Part shown: positions 15,297-27,552 of the stretch, one piece after another
Numbering within the stretch: the stretch's first letter is position 1
How the letters are laid out: every line of letters starts with the position of its first letter
Source: Aotearoamyces nothofagi
Lineage: Eukaryota; Ascomycota; Leotiomycetes; Leotiales; Tympanidaceae
Direction of reading: 5' to 3'
NCBI GenBank assembly: GCA_015345905.1
Contig: JADDTR010000011.1
Span: forward strand, 248,001 to 312,000
DNA: 64,000 bases
Program-made: the position numbers and the translations under genes
Notes under the pieces: model-generated
What the model saw: only the letters and a program-made list of their open reading frames with translations
Told to the model about the DNA's origin: nothing
Database searches by the model: none

Positions 15297-16171
15297 ACGG
15301 TACAACAACAGGCACATATATCGGATTATGATCCGCGATCGTCGTATTATAGAACATGAGCGGCCAATTCGTTGGGGGTTTGGAAATTCACTGGTTAAAT
15401 GGCTTTAATAAAAAATGTATATATACCATGTATAACGTGTAAAACTGGAATACCTGTCCCCTTCGTAGAAGCTAGAATTAGTATACGAGTAAACTCGAGG
15501 CTCGCCTCGGCCCGCCGGCAAACTCAAAAGTCGGTCGGATTGAAGCTACTTTACCGCCTCTGGTAATTCCTATCTCTAAGCAATATAACTCGCTCAGAGA
15601 ATACCAAACCTCCCACTCTCGCCACGCATCATGGCGAGAGTGGGAGGTTTGGTATTCTGATGCAGTGACCAGCCGGGAATAAGACGGAATAGCACACGTG
15701 ACATTTCTTTGTTGCAGCCAATCGGTTAGGTGATCCACAATTGCGACATTATAATATAGAAAGAAGATATAGATAGATTGTGTTATGCCGTGCGAATCTC
15801 TCAAGTTATAGCATGAAATTGCACGTGCTGGCGACGATGTGTTTTTGCCTTGCAGCCTGGTAGCAGAATTGGGGCTGCAGCGCTTGCAAACCAATTAGGC
15901 AGTATAACAGAGACAGGTCCAAGGTGGGGCAAATATAGTGCTCCTATTGGTATGTAGTTTTCTAAGTGTTTCTGTGTAAAAGGTATTCGCCTAAATGGTC
16001 TATATTTCTGCCTGGATGCCTTAGATCATCTCCCGGCTCTACTGCAGTGCCCCGATTTATTTTTCACCAGGCGGCCACAGTGACTTTCGATCGCATTTTC
16101 ACAATCCCCACGAAACACTCAACCTCTTTGACCTTCTCTTATAACTTCATCATCCAAACTCAAACATCACA
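15297..16171. other. Intergenic between HSP78 and the eEF1B gene
   Basis: Contains the long perfect inverted repeat at 15598-15658 and then the eEF1B promoter and leader, with pyrimidine stretches just before 16172. No gene is supported. The 138-codon minus frame at 15478-15894 only reflects the absence of stops across the hairpin. Confidence 0.5.
15598..15658. repeat. Perfect 27-bp inverted repeat with 7-nt loop
   Basis: Left arm 15598-15624, loop CGCATCA 15625-15631, right arm 15632-15658. The arms match without error and the match stops abruptly on both sides. It lies about 300 bp after the HSP78 stop and about 510 bp before the eEF1B start. In RNA it would form a very stable hairpin. It is too short to be an ordinary MITE, and no target-site duplication was recognised. 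Confidence 0.9.
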
Positions 16172-17309
16172 ATGGGTTTCGCCGATCTTCTATCAGATGC
16201 TGGTCTCCATGGTATGTTACTCCAAGAGCCTGCCATCTCTCCTACACAGCCCCACCTTTCCTCGCACAATTCTGAGGACTCATAACTGACACCTTTAAGT
16301 GCTTAACAGCTGGTTGACCACCCGCTCATACATCATCGGGTAAGTAGTTGAAGACTCTCTTAAGACTTTTTGATTTTATACCGCTGCTAGATGGGCTCTC
16401 TGCCTTAGCTAGCTTGCCTTCACCCTTTTTACATGATGAGCAACATTGGTCCGTGTTACTGAGCGGCCTCAAGAACCGTACAATGACGAGTAAACCTACG
16501 CATTCAAGTGCACCTCTGAACCATATAGGATATATTTTGACGTCTCATAATATACTGCGCAATTGTGAAACATTCATGCTGACATGCATGCTAGATATTC
16601 TCCTTCCCAGGCTGATGTTGTCACATTCAAGGCTATTTCGACTGCGCCAGATGCCACCAAATACCCACACGCTGCGCGTTGGTTTAAACACATTTCGTCT
16701 TGGTCCGACGACTTTGCTACGCTTCCCGGTGATGCCTCTAAGGCATACAGCACCTACGGCCCGGAGGTGACACAAGCGACTTTGAACCCATCGAAGGCCC
16801 CGGCCGCTGAGGAAGACGATGATGACGTCGACTTGTTCGGTAGTGATGACGAAGAGGAAGATGCCGAGGCTGCAAGAATAAGAGAAGAGAGATTGGCCGA
16901 GTACAGGAAGAAGAAGGAGGGCAAGACTAAGCCAGCGGCGAAATCCGTTGTCACAATGGATGTCAAGCCATGGGGTATGATCACACCTAAATCAAGATAC
17001 TTAGATGCTAATACCTTGCAGATGATGAGACAGATATGAAGGCACTGGAAGCATCTGTACGAAGCATTGAAAAGGATGGTCTAGTTTGGGGTGCATCTAC
17101 ACTCGTTACTGTTGGCTTCGGTATCAAGAAGCTGCAGATCAACTTGATTATTGAAGATGATAAGGTTGGCCTTGATGATCTGCAAGAGGAGATTGCTGAT
17201 GAGTTCGAGGAGTTTGTTCAGTCATCCGACATTGTAAGCACCTATCGCCTTTGAAATATTTGAGCATGAAAGCTAACAAATTTTTTAGGTTGCCATGCAG
17301 AAACTATAG
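16172..17309 (+). CDS. EFB1: Translation elongation factor 1 beta (eEF1B alpha, GDP/GTP exchange factor)
   Basis: Recharges eEF1A with GTP during translation elongation. Five exons: 16172-16211, 16300-16339, 16595-16974, 17022-17233 and 17289-17309, joining to 230 aa. The N-terminal GST-C-like part begins MGFADLL and includes YSPSQADV. An acidic linker ([20 protein letters not shown]) lies near 85-110. The C-terminal EF1-GNE exchange domain begins around [14 protein letters not shown] and ends VAMQKL. The first two exons are only 40 nt each and the last is 21 nt, so prediction software may miss them. Identity is secure. Confidence 0.96.
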
Positions 17310-17650
17310 ACTGTTTACGATTCCTCACTTTTTATTTGCAGTCTAAATTCTTGATTTGATATTACTCTTTGCTGGCTTCTCCAGGAATTTGTCACGTGGG
17401 CACATGATCACAATCATGACATGATGATAACACAGTAGTGATAGAAATGGAATAAAAATATGATCGCGAAAGTAAACATTCAGTTTTGTGCTTATTGATT
17501 GTGACATTTAAATGATGTAAAAGAAGGCATCCATGCACTTAATGATTGCCACGGCGCTAAGTGAAGCTTTAGAAGCGACACCTAAAAAGCACCACCAACG
17601 ATGAATCACCCCAACGTCTTCCACTCCACGCAAAGCACATAGCATCAAAA
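17310..17650. other. Short intergenic spacer
   Basis: 341 bp holding the eEF1B 3' end and the EMC5 promoter. AT-rich, nothing else seen. Confidence 0.5.
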
Positions 17651-18165
17651 ATGACCTGGCTATCTAAAACATTTACCGGCTTCGGGTTGTTATTACTTGC
17701 TCACGCGTAAGCCTTCACCCTGCTAGAACCCTATTCTAGCCCCCAATCGCTGACGGATCTCGTCCAAACAGCTGCTACTCTGCCCACGAACACTCTGCAC
17801 TACAAGGCGTCACTTCAGCAACTTCGTCTTCTACATCGGCGCATTCATCTGTCTCTGTAATAACAACTCTACCCATTGACATCTCGGCCGAAACTCTTGT
17901 AGCTATCGTCACAATCTGCCTGGGTCTCGTCCTAGGCACCCCGGACCTACGGCCTATACAATGGCGGGTATGGGCTGGCAAGATTGAGCGAGAAGGAGAG
18001 AAAGGCTTCACGAATGGCGATGGCGAAGTGGCAAAGGACTTTGTTGGAAACCCATTCAGGATCTTGGAAAGCAGACCAGGTTTTGTGGACATCAGGAAGC
18101 AGAGAAGGGAATTCGCCGAGTGGGTGCGGGAAGGTGGAGGGACAAGGACAGCCCCAAAAAGCTAG
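17651..18165 (+). CDS. EMC5: ER membrane protein complex subunit 5 (membrane magnesium transporter family)
   Basis: A subunit of the EMC, which inserts and stabilises membrane proteins in the ER. The family was also described as a Mg2+ transporter. Two exons, 17651-17706 and 17772-18165, give 149 aa. The first transmembrane segment is at the very N-terminus (TFTGFGLLLLAHA), followed by the family's CYSAHEHSAL. The second is ETLVAIVTICLGLVLGT. The cytosolic end has the conserved IQWRVWAGKIEREG and NPFRILESRPGFVDIR blocks. The first exon is only 56 nt. Confidence 0.92.
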
Positions 18166-18514
18166 ATATTGGAGTGTGCAGTATGGTGATTATATGTAAG
18201 AATATCTTAGAAGGGAGGTAATCATCTGTATATGATTAAAGAAGTTTTAATCTGGATCTGCCACATGTCACATTCAAGTCTTCCAGTTACACTCATGCTA
18301 CAAATTATATTTCAGCGTCCCTGTAATATATTCTCCCTATTAATGGATATATTGAAAGGCCACATTGCATCGATGCCCCGCGAAGTAGTTCTCGCTTGTC
18401 TCCAGAAGAAGCATGTTTTATTACCAGTAATCTACAAGTTAGAAGTGGCTCTTTCCATCACTCACGTATTTCATTTTGTCTGCCGGATTTTCTAGTAGTA
18501 AAAATAAGCTGGGA
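18166..18514. other. Short intergenic spacer
   Basis: About 350 bp between EMC5 and MSH5. AT-rich, no feature recognised. It should contain the EMC5 terminator and the MSH5 promoter. Confidence 0.45.
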
Positions 18515-21500
18515 ATGGCTTACAAACGACAGCGTAATGGTTCAAATGAATCTTGCAAGGCCCATTTTGTCAAACGGTCAACGTTGACATCCCATCGAAA
18601 TGACCGAAACACTGCAATGGGAACGTCATCTCCTGGCTTTCAAACGCCAATTCCTAGCTCAATAACGGTCACTGAGGATGTGGATAGGTCTAGGCCCTCC
18701 TCGTTGGAATCTCTGACACCATGTGTCGTCCGCGTCTCATCCTCTGCCCCATCGACGCAGAAAGGGGTCTCTCTACGTTCACCTACTTCAGATGTCAACA
18801 TCATATCTCCTACGAGGTCCCAGGGCAGTGAAAACTACGATCCTACTGAGAGTGAGACGGATATTCAAAGACGTGAGGATGCTGACGCCTTGAATGAGGT
18901 CATTATGGCTATCGATATGAGGGAGAGAGGAACTGTTGGATGTGCTTATTATATTGCCAGGGAAGAGAAACTTTGCTTAATGGAGGATATTAAACTTGCA
19001 GGGCTTGATATAATTGATACGCTTAAACTCCACGCTCAGGCGACAGTTCTGATTATCAGCAGTAGAGCTGACGAGCTACTCGAAGATCACTTGAGCAAAG
19101 AAGCTAGGGGAGCGAATGGCAATAATGGTAGCTATGAAACCCATGATTGTTTCGTCCGAGAGAGTCGTTCTGATTTAAGTGTGATACAGATAACCTCTCT
19201 GGATCCTATGTCCTCGACCTACGTCCGTCTAAAGAGTTCCATTTCGAAGCTGCGAAAAACAAGCTGATCAACCTTAATATCAGTTCCGCCTATGGTCCGC
19301 AAATCATCTTTAATACTCCTGATGCCGATTATCTCGGGGATGCCACCAATACAACAGATCCCGGCATATCTGCGACGGCTGGGCGCCAGGGAAGATTGAT
19401 GAGACTTGGTGGTTGGATGGACCTTGATAGCAATGTTACTGTATGCAATTGTGCCGTGAAACTAATTGTAATTATGGCTGACTTAAGTTTAGATCGGATG
19501 CGCTGGGGCTGTCCTAAGCTATCTTCAACGGAGGAAGACAATTGAGTACCTCCCGGGAGACAAAGAAGCTCTAGTAGATTTTCGTGTCAGGGCTATTGAG
19601 ATGTTTAGTCTTCGTGATATGATGTTTGTTAACGCAGATACTTTGGCATCTTTACAGATCCTACAGTCTGAGTTTCATCCAAATTCACATATGCAGGGGC
19701 CCACTAAGTCATCCTCTGGGGCAAAGGAGAGTTTATCCGTTTATGGACTTTTTCACCATATGGCTTATACTCCTCAAGGCAAGCAAAAGCTTCGACAAAT
19801 CTTTCTTAGACCAAGCTTAGACCTGGCGGTTATTGAGGAACGTCAACACACAATCAAGATTCTTCTGCGCCCAGACAACAGTTCTGTCTTGGAGATGATG
19901 GTCAAAAGCTTAAAAAAAATAAAGAATATTCGAACAGTGATGATTCACTTACAAAAAGGCATTAGTGGTACTTCTACTCGGGGGAAAGCAATAGAACGAG
20001 GAGTCTGGGGAAGTCTTCAGCAATTTACATTTTACACGCTCAAAATCGCTGAGGCTGTACGTGAGCTTACCGGCGCTCGAGGTCTAGCCATCGTAAGCCA
20101 GGTAATATACTCATGCCACGAAATGATTACCCTACTCACTCAATTCAGCTCCTCGAAGCGTTGCCGCCCTTTGAATTACGACAAATTGGACAGATAATTA
20201 CAGAAACAGTCGATTTTCAACTATCCGCAGCTCAACATCGTACAGCTGTCATTCATGGAGTAGACGACGAGCTCGACGGCCTTAGACGCACATATGACGG
20301 CATGGATGATCTCTTGACAAAGGTAGCAACACGTTTATCAGATGATCTACCAGAATGGGCTAGGCACTACGTCGAAAATTGTATCTTCTTTCCACAGTTG
20401 GGGTTTTTGACGGTTGTCCCGCTGGATCTGGAGTCTGGCAAGGGAAAATATGAAGGTGAAGGTATTGAAAACGATATTTGGGAGAGAATGTTTTGTACTG
20501 AAGACATGGGGTACTATAAGAATAGGCGTATGAAAGAGATGGACGCATATTTCGGTGACATGTATGGAATGATTTGTGGCATGTGTAACAAATATTCAAT
20601 TGGGTTCTAGGAGCTGACTAGAACTAGACAAGGAGATCGAGATCATACACGCCTTGGCTGTAAGAGTCCTGGAATATGAAAAGATCCTCATCATAGCATC
20701 GGACGTATGCGGCGATTTGGATAGCCTTGTTGCTCTTGCACAGGGGGCACAGAAGCATGAATTTGTGCCGCCCCGCATGACAACGGAGAATGTGATTCGC
20801 ATTGAAGGTGGTCGGCATCCACTTCAAGAACTAACAGTCGCATCATATGTTGCAAACGACACCTTCCTCCAAGGTGGGCATGGATCTAGACAGGACAACA
20901 CTGAATCATCATTTCATGATGGCAAAAAAGGCCCAAGTCTCCTAATGATGACTGGGCCCAACTTCTCCGGAAAAAGTGTTTATCTCAAACAGATTGCCCT
21001 GATTGTATATCTTGCGCATATCGGAAGCTTTGTGCCAGCAGAAAGTGCTACCATTGGTTTGACAGATAAGATATTAACCAGAATCGCAACCAGAGAGAGC
21101 ATTTCACGGACTCAAAGCGCATTCATGATCGATCTTCAACAGGTTTCCTTAGCAATAACGCTTGCAACGAGACGAAGTCTCGTCGTCATTGATGAGTTCG
21201 GCAAAGGCACCAATTCATCAGATGGCGCTGGCCTGGCTTGTGGTACCTTCGAGTACTTTCTTAGCCTTGGGGATGAACGACCCAAGGTTCTTGGAGCGAC
21301 ACATTTCCATGAGATATTCGAAAGTGGATATCTTATGGAGCGTCCTGAGCTGATCTTTGGCCACATGGAAGTTCGAGTAGATAACGAGACGAATAAGATT
21401 GAAGATCAGGTCACCTATCTGTACAACTTTGTTCCTGGCAGAAGTATATCGAGTTTTGGAACGTTCTGCGCGGCAATGAATGGTATCGATCCAGCAATAG

Positions 21501-21736
21501 TGGAGAGAGCTGAGGGGTTAATTATTCTATCCGCTCGTGGTGAAGATCTGGTGGCAGCCTGTGCGAAGATATCCGAGGATGAAGCTGCAGACTTGGAGGA
21601 CGCGGAGTTTGTTGCAAGACGACTTTTGCAGCATAATCTGCCCTTGTCAGAGAATAGAAGTCTCAATACCAACATTGATGTACGATGCATGCTCGACGAT
21701 ATTCTTTCCATAGGCGACACCTTGGCAAGTGTATGA
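18515..21736 (+). CDS. MSH5: Meiotic MutS homologue Msh5
   Basis: With Msh4 it forms the MutSgamma clamp that stabilises recombination intermediates and promotes crossovers in meiosis. Exons: 18515-19127, 19190-19440, 19493-20101, 20149-20578 and 20628-21736, about 1003 aa. The first ATG with a basic start (MAYKRQR) was chosen. Residues 1-140 are Ser/Thr-rich and poorly conserved-looking. Next comes the MutS connector ([15 protein letters not shown]), the lever/clamp region, and the ATPase with Walker A GPNFSGKS (about 744), Walker B VVIDE (about 819) and GATHFHEI. The [19 protein letters not shown] wording is the Msh5 rather than the Msh4 form. The last intron (20579-20627) appears to use a GC donor. 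Confidence 0.93.
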
Positions 21737-22511
21737 GGGGGCTATGTTCTGGTTGCTATGCTTGACTTGTGGAAATGCTCTTGCAAGTTGCGGGTAAGAT
21801 AGAAATGACACAATTACAAAATATCCTTGAAGATGTCTCTGTAGAAGCACATCTCCGTGTTTGTCCACCTTGTACCGCGGCTCTGTAGATATACATTGAT
21901 GTCCTTGACCAGCCGGAATGCCTTATAGCCGCTGAGGTGCTTTCTAATTGCATCTTCGTCATGAAGTACGTGTATGACTTTGTACGATGCAGCCACCTTG
22001 GAATAGCTCGCAAGGCTGTTGATCACGTTTACACGCCCTGCAACACTCTTCCGACGACCGCATACCATACAGGACAGCTGGTTGTAGCCTGAACGGGGAT
22101 TATCAAACAAATTTCAGCGAGCTGGTTCGGTCCAGCTCCAGCTTGCACGGTACCGTCGTTAGCGTCAGAGAAATTTGTAGCCAGGATCCAGACAAGGAGA
22201 AATTCTGGTTGTAGATTTTCATGGCGTGCGGTGTGTATATAGACGATGCCTTTATATTACAGTTTAAAAGCTCGGTGTTTACTGTTGCTCAAATGACCTG
22301 TGCTGATCATCAAAGCTTTGCGGGCACGCGGTAACCCCCCGTGCCGTCGCGAGCATCTATTGTTTCAGCGACACGAGCCAATTCCTGTCCCCCGTTCAGC
22401 GCTCAGCGCTCAGCCTCCTCGCATGCATGACAGCCCCCAAAGGCCGCATAGCCATATAATAATGATGACTACCCCTCGACAACCCTCTTCCATCAGCTAT
22501 ATGCTGCCATC
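21737..22511. other. Intergenic with one possible short coding frame
   Basis: Holds the MSH5 3' end, the short minus frame listed at 21814-22068, and the promoter of the CorA-like gene, which has small GCGCTCAGC duplications near 22400. Confidence 0.45.
21814..22068 (-). CDS. Short coding-like frame, unknown protein
   Basis: 84 codons from an ATG in MVCGRRKS to a stop near 21814. In-frame codons continue upstream to a possible acceptor (CGTTCAG) at about 22100, so it may be the last exon of a slightly longer protein. The composition is plausible for a real protein: an N-terminal CxxC preceded by basic residues, then KVIHVLHDEDAIRKHLSGY, and a charged end (YRDIFKDIL). I found no convincing first exon and do not recognise the family. 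Confidence 0.35.
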   Translation of the reverse strand: MVCGRRKSVAGRVNVINSLASYSKVAASYKVIHVLHDEDAIRKHLSGYKAFRLVKDINVYLQSRGTRWTNTEMCFYRDIFKDIL

Positions 22512-24438
22512 ATGGCAAGCGCCAATGCCTTCGAGAATTACGACCTTAAGGACGTGTATGAAAGGGCACAGAACCGCATGCTGGATTGGCGTGCCCGAAA
22601 TTTTGTAGTTGAGTTTGGAGAGAAGGAATCTTTCATTGCCTCGAATCTTGAACTTGCTGCCTTTAAAGAGCTGCTCAAAGATGATGCGCAGCCAAGGAAT
22701 CCTGAACGTCCAGTCCGTTGGATGTAAGTCTTGTCACTTGCGGGAACATTCCCATTTATGAAGCTTATTAGTACGTATGTAGAAACATATGGGCTCCAAA
22801 CGTCCAAACTGGCATTGTGAGCCTGATTGCAAAACATTATGGCTTTTCACCTCGTCTTACTGCCATCATGTGCTCAACACCGACCCAAGTTAAGAGGGGG
22901 GATATAGACGTGAACACTGGCTTTGATCGTCAGATAGAGAAAGCGCCTGATAGTAATGATCTCGAACGTGCGAATAGTTTAGTAGCAAAAGCGAACCTCG
23001 CACAATTGGAAGCTGCCTCCAGCCCTGAAGATACGAACCATTATACTATCGCAAGCCATCTGACCAACTATCAGTCCCTTGATATTGGTGAAAAGTGTAT
23101 GTCAATTTGGCCACGCTTTTACGATAGGCACTAACCTTGCACAAGTTCTCTGCATAGGGGCTAACTGGATACACCCGGTTTCTACTCTCACGGCGATAGA
23201 AAAAAATAAGAAGCCCCCTTCGCAAGAGCGCCTGTGGTCCTGGCTGGTACTGTGTGATGATGGTATGTTGAATGTCGTCAGTTTTTAATATCTCGCTGAC
23301 CCCAGTCAAAATAGCTACCGTTCTATCACTTCATGAAGACCCTCGACTCGACAACATCGATGTAGAATACACTAGTGCAGTACGCAAGCACACATTAACT
23401 GTATTGAGACAACTATCAACACAAGCATCTGTGAAAGAAGGCTCCGTTATGATGGTATCGATTCGTCAACTTCTTCGACACGGTGGCTCCCAAGAAAGTC
23501 TAGGGTCCGAAGGTGCAAGCAACCTTTTCTACTATATCTTTGATGACTGGCACGCCACATTCCGCCTGATTGTGTCAATACAGGAAAGAATTGGAAATCT
23601 TGTGAGTCCTCATAATCCCAACTACTGTACCCATTCTCATGGTCGGCAGAGCAGATCCATTCTTGATGGACTTGTAAGTTAATAAACCAGACTTGAAGAT
23701 ACCATGAAACTCATAGAGTATGCAGAATCGGAAAGTAAGCACTTCAGCTGGACAAAATGCAGCTATTATTCAGGAACTTTACAAGATTGGTAAAGACTTG
23801 AGGGCAAGTGAACATCTTTACGAGAGTTACAAGAATATAATCGACCGAGTTCTCGAATTCAAGACTGCATCTTCACTAGACGACCCTGCCGTTTCGACTC
23901 GGTCAAGCAAACGAATACGCATCGCCCTCACGGCCCGAGAACGTTTCGAGCGCCTGGGCGATCGCATTAAGCTTCTTGTGCTGAGCTCGATCAAGGAGGC
24001 AATATCAGAAATAGATGCTCTGATTCAAACCGTATGTAGACGAATGGTACACTGTCACGTAGGAAATACTAACTCTGCCAGAATTTCAATATCACGGCCC
24101 AAAAAGACTCCCAGGCAACGGCAAAGTTGAGCTACAGCGCAACCCTTCTTTCAAAACTCGGCGTCCTATTCTTGCCAGTCAGTCTCATGACGGGATACTT
24201 TTCAGTTCAAATCCAAGAGTTGGAAGGCAGGTATACGGTGACGACATACTGGGTATGCTTTGCAGTTGTGATGGCCATTTCCTTCTTAGCTACATTCATT
24301 TTCGGACGCTGGCTTGTGGTAATAACGGAAGTGCTTGACACGGAAGTGCGAAAGCTCTCCAAATGGTGCATGCGCCATGTTTATCCTGGACCGAAACAGC
24401 GTCGGGATGACCAGAAGAATACAAAGTTAGAGAGTTAG
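22512..24438 (+). CDS. CorA-like (MIT superfamily) divalent cation transporter
   Basis: Probably a plasma or organelle membrane protein of the CorA/ZntB-like group. Seven exons: 22512-22723, 22783-23096, 23146-23262, 23315-23601, 23650-23673, 23717-24031 and 24082-24438, about 541 aa. The N-terminal two thirds form the soluble cytosolic domain. Two C-terminal transmembrane helices follow: LSKLGVLFLPVSLMTGYFSV and WVCFAVVMAISFLATFIF. The pore-loop signature GMN of true CorA proteins is replaced by GYF, as in many fungal relatives, so Mg2+ specificity should not be assumed. The fifth exon is only 24 nt and its borders are the least certain. The tail is basic. Confidence 0.85.
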
Positions 24439-25164
24439 CGGAAGAGATTGGGCTAGTTCTTTTTGGCAATTGGGGCATCTTGTGGCGTTTTGTGTATATA
24501 CAGACTCCATCTATTTCCGTATACCATGTAAAAGCACTACTTATCTGTGGATTCAACATTGTTAAGTGCGAGGGATCATTGAATCAATACTGTCAACAGT
24601 GAAGACAGTGAAACAGTCGTCGACGAAGTACAGGTTCCATGGAACCGGCCATGTAGCCTGTAACGTTTAGAGGTGAAAGCCAAACGAAAATACAGCTAAA
24701 GGCAGTATCCAAAATCTCCTAGGACCTCCAAAGTTCAAGTCTCTGAGATCGGAGTTTTCGATAACGGTATATTCGAATGGCATCTTCAACGCTGAGATCT
24801 TTGATGTCAAAATTGCTACCAGTTCACCTCTGATGGGCAGAAAATCGTGGACTTGAAAATATGTCAATATATCTATGCATAATAAGGGTTCCTTCCAGTG
24901 CTCCGCCGATTTAGCCAAGAGAACTTTGATGCAATTGAAGCAGGTGTTAGCCTGTATCTAAAACTAGGTGGATATATTGCCTGCCTCCTACGTCCACCGA
25001 AGGCCGCTAAACCCTCACGCCCATGAACTGACCCAACAGGTCGTGCTTCCAAGAAACTCCTAACACGAATTCTCCGCTCATTTTGACAATTGTAACTTGC
25101 GAGTTGGCTCCTATCCTGGCTGCTCGCCCATACTTCTACACCACCGCACATCGAGACCGATCGC
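24439..25164. other. Intergenic between convergent genes
   Basis: Contains the 3' ends of the CorA-like gene and SSS1. No gene, repeat or RNA was recognised. Confidence 0.5.
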
Positions 25165-25495
25165 TTATGCGGCACCGACGAGGATGCTGTTCAATGGAAT
25201 ATGGACTATTATGGGGTGAGCTGATGTCCTTTCAATCGTGTGGGAGAAGGGAGACCGTACTGAGTTTTACAACGAAGCCAACAGCACCCATGACGAGGAA
25301 GCCCACACCTACGGCCTGGGAAATCTTCAAGAACTCCTTCCTATCGGCTGTAGTTAAACCTGTATTAGCGCTCTAGCCCCTCAACAGTATCGACTCTTGG
25401 AAAGACTTACGCTTTTGGCTTCTGGAGATGAATTGCATGCCATCTTCGAAGAACACGCGAGGCACCTCGAGGATTTTCTGCACTTGATCTGCCAT
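25165..25495 (-). CDS. SSS1: Sec61 gamma subunit (Sss1)
   Basis: The small essential subunit that clamps the Sec61 protein-conducting channel in the ER membrane. Three exons, 25495-25411, 25347-25261 and 25205-25165, join to only 70 aa. The amphipathic N-terminus (VQKILEVPRVFFEDGMQF) is followed by CKKPD-like RSQKPDRKEF and one tail-anchor helix (VGVGFLVMGAVGFVVKLI). The protein ends VGAA. Because the coding parts are short and interrupted, no single open frame reveals it. Identity rests on the near-full-length family match in sequence order. Confidence 0.93.
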
Positions 25496-27552
25496 GGCTA
25501 AGGATTGGCGCGGGATAATTGCACAGCTTCGGAAAGGGAAGAATGGGTTCTTCTTTTAAGGATCGCGGAGGATGCGCTCGAAGAAGCGTGGATGAGTGTC
25601 GTGAACAAGAAATAGTCGCCCGAGCCGCTCTACCAGATGGCCACCTCGCCTCAAAAGAATCACGTTAACCGACAATCTCTCGGCAAAACGTTGCGCCGAG
25701 CGGAAATCCCCGGATATGAAGCAATCTAAATAGCTAAAATTCCCCGAGGAACTGTGCGGTCGGTAGACGAAGCGTTACGCCTGAATAGGCACACTAACCC
25801 CTACGAAAAGGGGGATGGTCTTTTCGAATTAACTCCCTGGAGCTGGAAACGGGGTCAAAAGGGAAAAGAAAAGATCTGGCTCGTTCATGGTGAGGGTTAC
25901 TGCCTCATTTATGACGTAGAACCTATTCTTGAACCGCCCCATGGCTATCGAGACGTGCGAGGTAGAAGGGCTTCTACCCCGCAGTCTCCAACAGGCACCT
26001 ACCGGTAGTGATCTGCACTACCCCAGGTTCTGTGGCTATACATATACACAGAGCATGCGTCCAGTTGAAATAATAATGTTTTCATAAACCTCATTGTATA
26101 TCGTGACAGCATCTGAAAACCCACAATGACAGACAACATGAATCAAAGCCGCCGCCCAATCCGCATAGCAGGTACTGTACTCCCTACACGGGTAGCCAAA
26201 CGCTCTCCTACTGCTATACAACCAATGCACTCGTATAATTCATACATGTAATACTAACAATTATTAGGTGCATCTAGCCCGCTTCTGATCGTCTTTAGGC
26301 TTTCACCACGCTCGTAGAAAAATATCGAAGACTAGATGTCCGAAGCAAGCATGACCTCTTGACTGGGGCGCACACGCGTACTAGCATATGAAAGCAGCTT
26401 TCTAGAAGCTCTTTCGCTAGCTCTGGGGTAAATCGCCCGGAATAGCATGGAAGCTGCCGTCAACGCCGGAGAATCTGATATGAAGTTGCTTCATAAGACA
26501 TAGTGAATGTGGCTGAGAAAATAGGGTTGAAGTTAAATATCGCACGAATCGAATGAGATAGTGTATTAAGGGAGAGAAGTTTAAGGACATCTGAACAGAT
26601 GAAATTTTGCTTGATCCGCCGTCTTAGCTGATCATAGCATAAGCATATTTGGGTAGATTAGGGGTTGCTGCGACGTTCGACCATGGAGTAGATATCGTTG
26701 TGTGTGGGAGAGTTTCGAATGTAAGTCCTATGTATGATAGGGGCCGCGATATAGTGATATCGTTGGAACAGAGAGTAGGCGAAGAAGTTATCGAATGCGT
26801 TTGTGGCTGGCCACTTGATCGAGTGCTCGAATTATGTATGTTGCGGGAGCTTCAAAGGCTTTAAGGAGATTGATAGCCAGAAGTAGGTAAATATTGGCTA
26901 GCCGATCGCAGAGATTGACAAGTAAAGGGATGTTGTAATCACGAAGTAGATTGAAACAGGAGGAGCCTGCCGACTGATACGTGAACGGCGTAGCTCCTGT
27001 TTCTACGTCCTTGAGTTCATTTCGAATGGAGCATCTCCGGATGATCTGAGACGAAAGTTCCGTCACCGTTGACTTCAAAGTGTTGGTTTAGGCAAAACAC
27101 GTTGCTGCGATTATGCCAGAGAAATTTCTCGGATCCATCACCGAATTGAGCATGAACGCTTACCCGGGAGGGATGTTTCATCTCGATTTCCGTCTAGGCG
27201 TACCTAAGCCGTTCTTTGGGGACTCTTATCACTCTTCTGCCACAGTCATATATTATTCAGCATATTATACATATGCAAGACAGCGAGATATTAACTCTAT
27301 CTCCGCCTAGTGCGACAATGGCCTTCTCAGTCGTCGACAGTATCTCCGTTAACCGACTTTGGAAATATTTTCCGGGATTCCCTTGGCTTGCTCCTCCACG
27401 CTCGCTCTGGTGGTAAAGCTTCTAATGCAAATATTGGATTCTGGGTTTGATATATGGATGAGTATGAGAGGCTGTAAACTTGGTTAAGTAGAGAAAGACT
27501 AAACCGTTTGCTGGCGAAAAAAAATACGGCGGAAAGCGAATCGTTTGCGACC
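25496..27552. other. Gene-free stretch of about 2 kb
   Basis: The first few hundred bases should hold the SSS1 promoter. Beyond that I see only short unrelated frames on both strands and no repeat. The largest frame (25754-26008) starts with GTG and has no recognisable motif. Confidence 0.45.

Noticed and set aside
18515-21736. Assigning the MutS gene to MSH4
   Set aside because: The ATPase wording ([22 protein letters not shown]) and connector match Msh5; Msh4 usually has SGKSTYLKQ with a different continuation.
25754-26008. An 84-codon + strand frame
   Set aside because: Begins with GTG, has no motif and lies in otherwise gene-free DNA.
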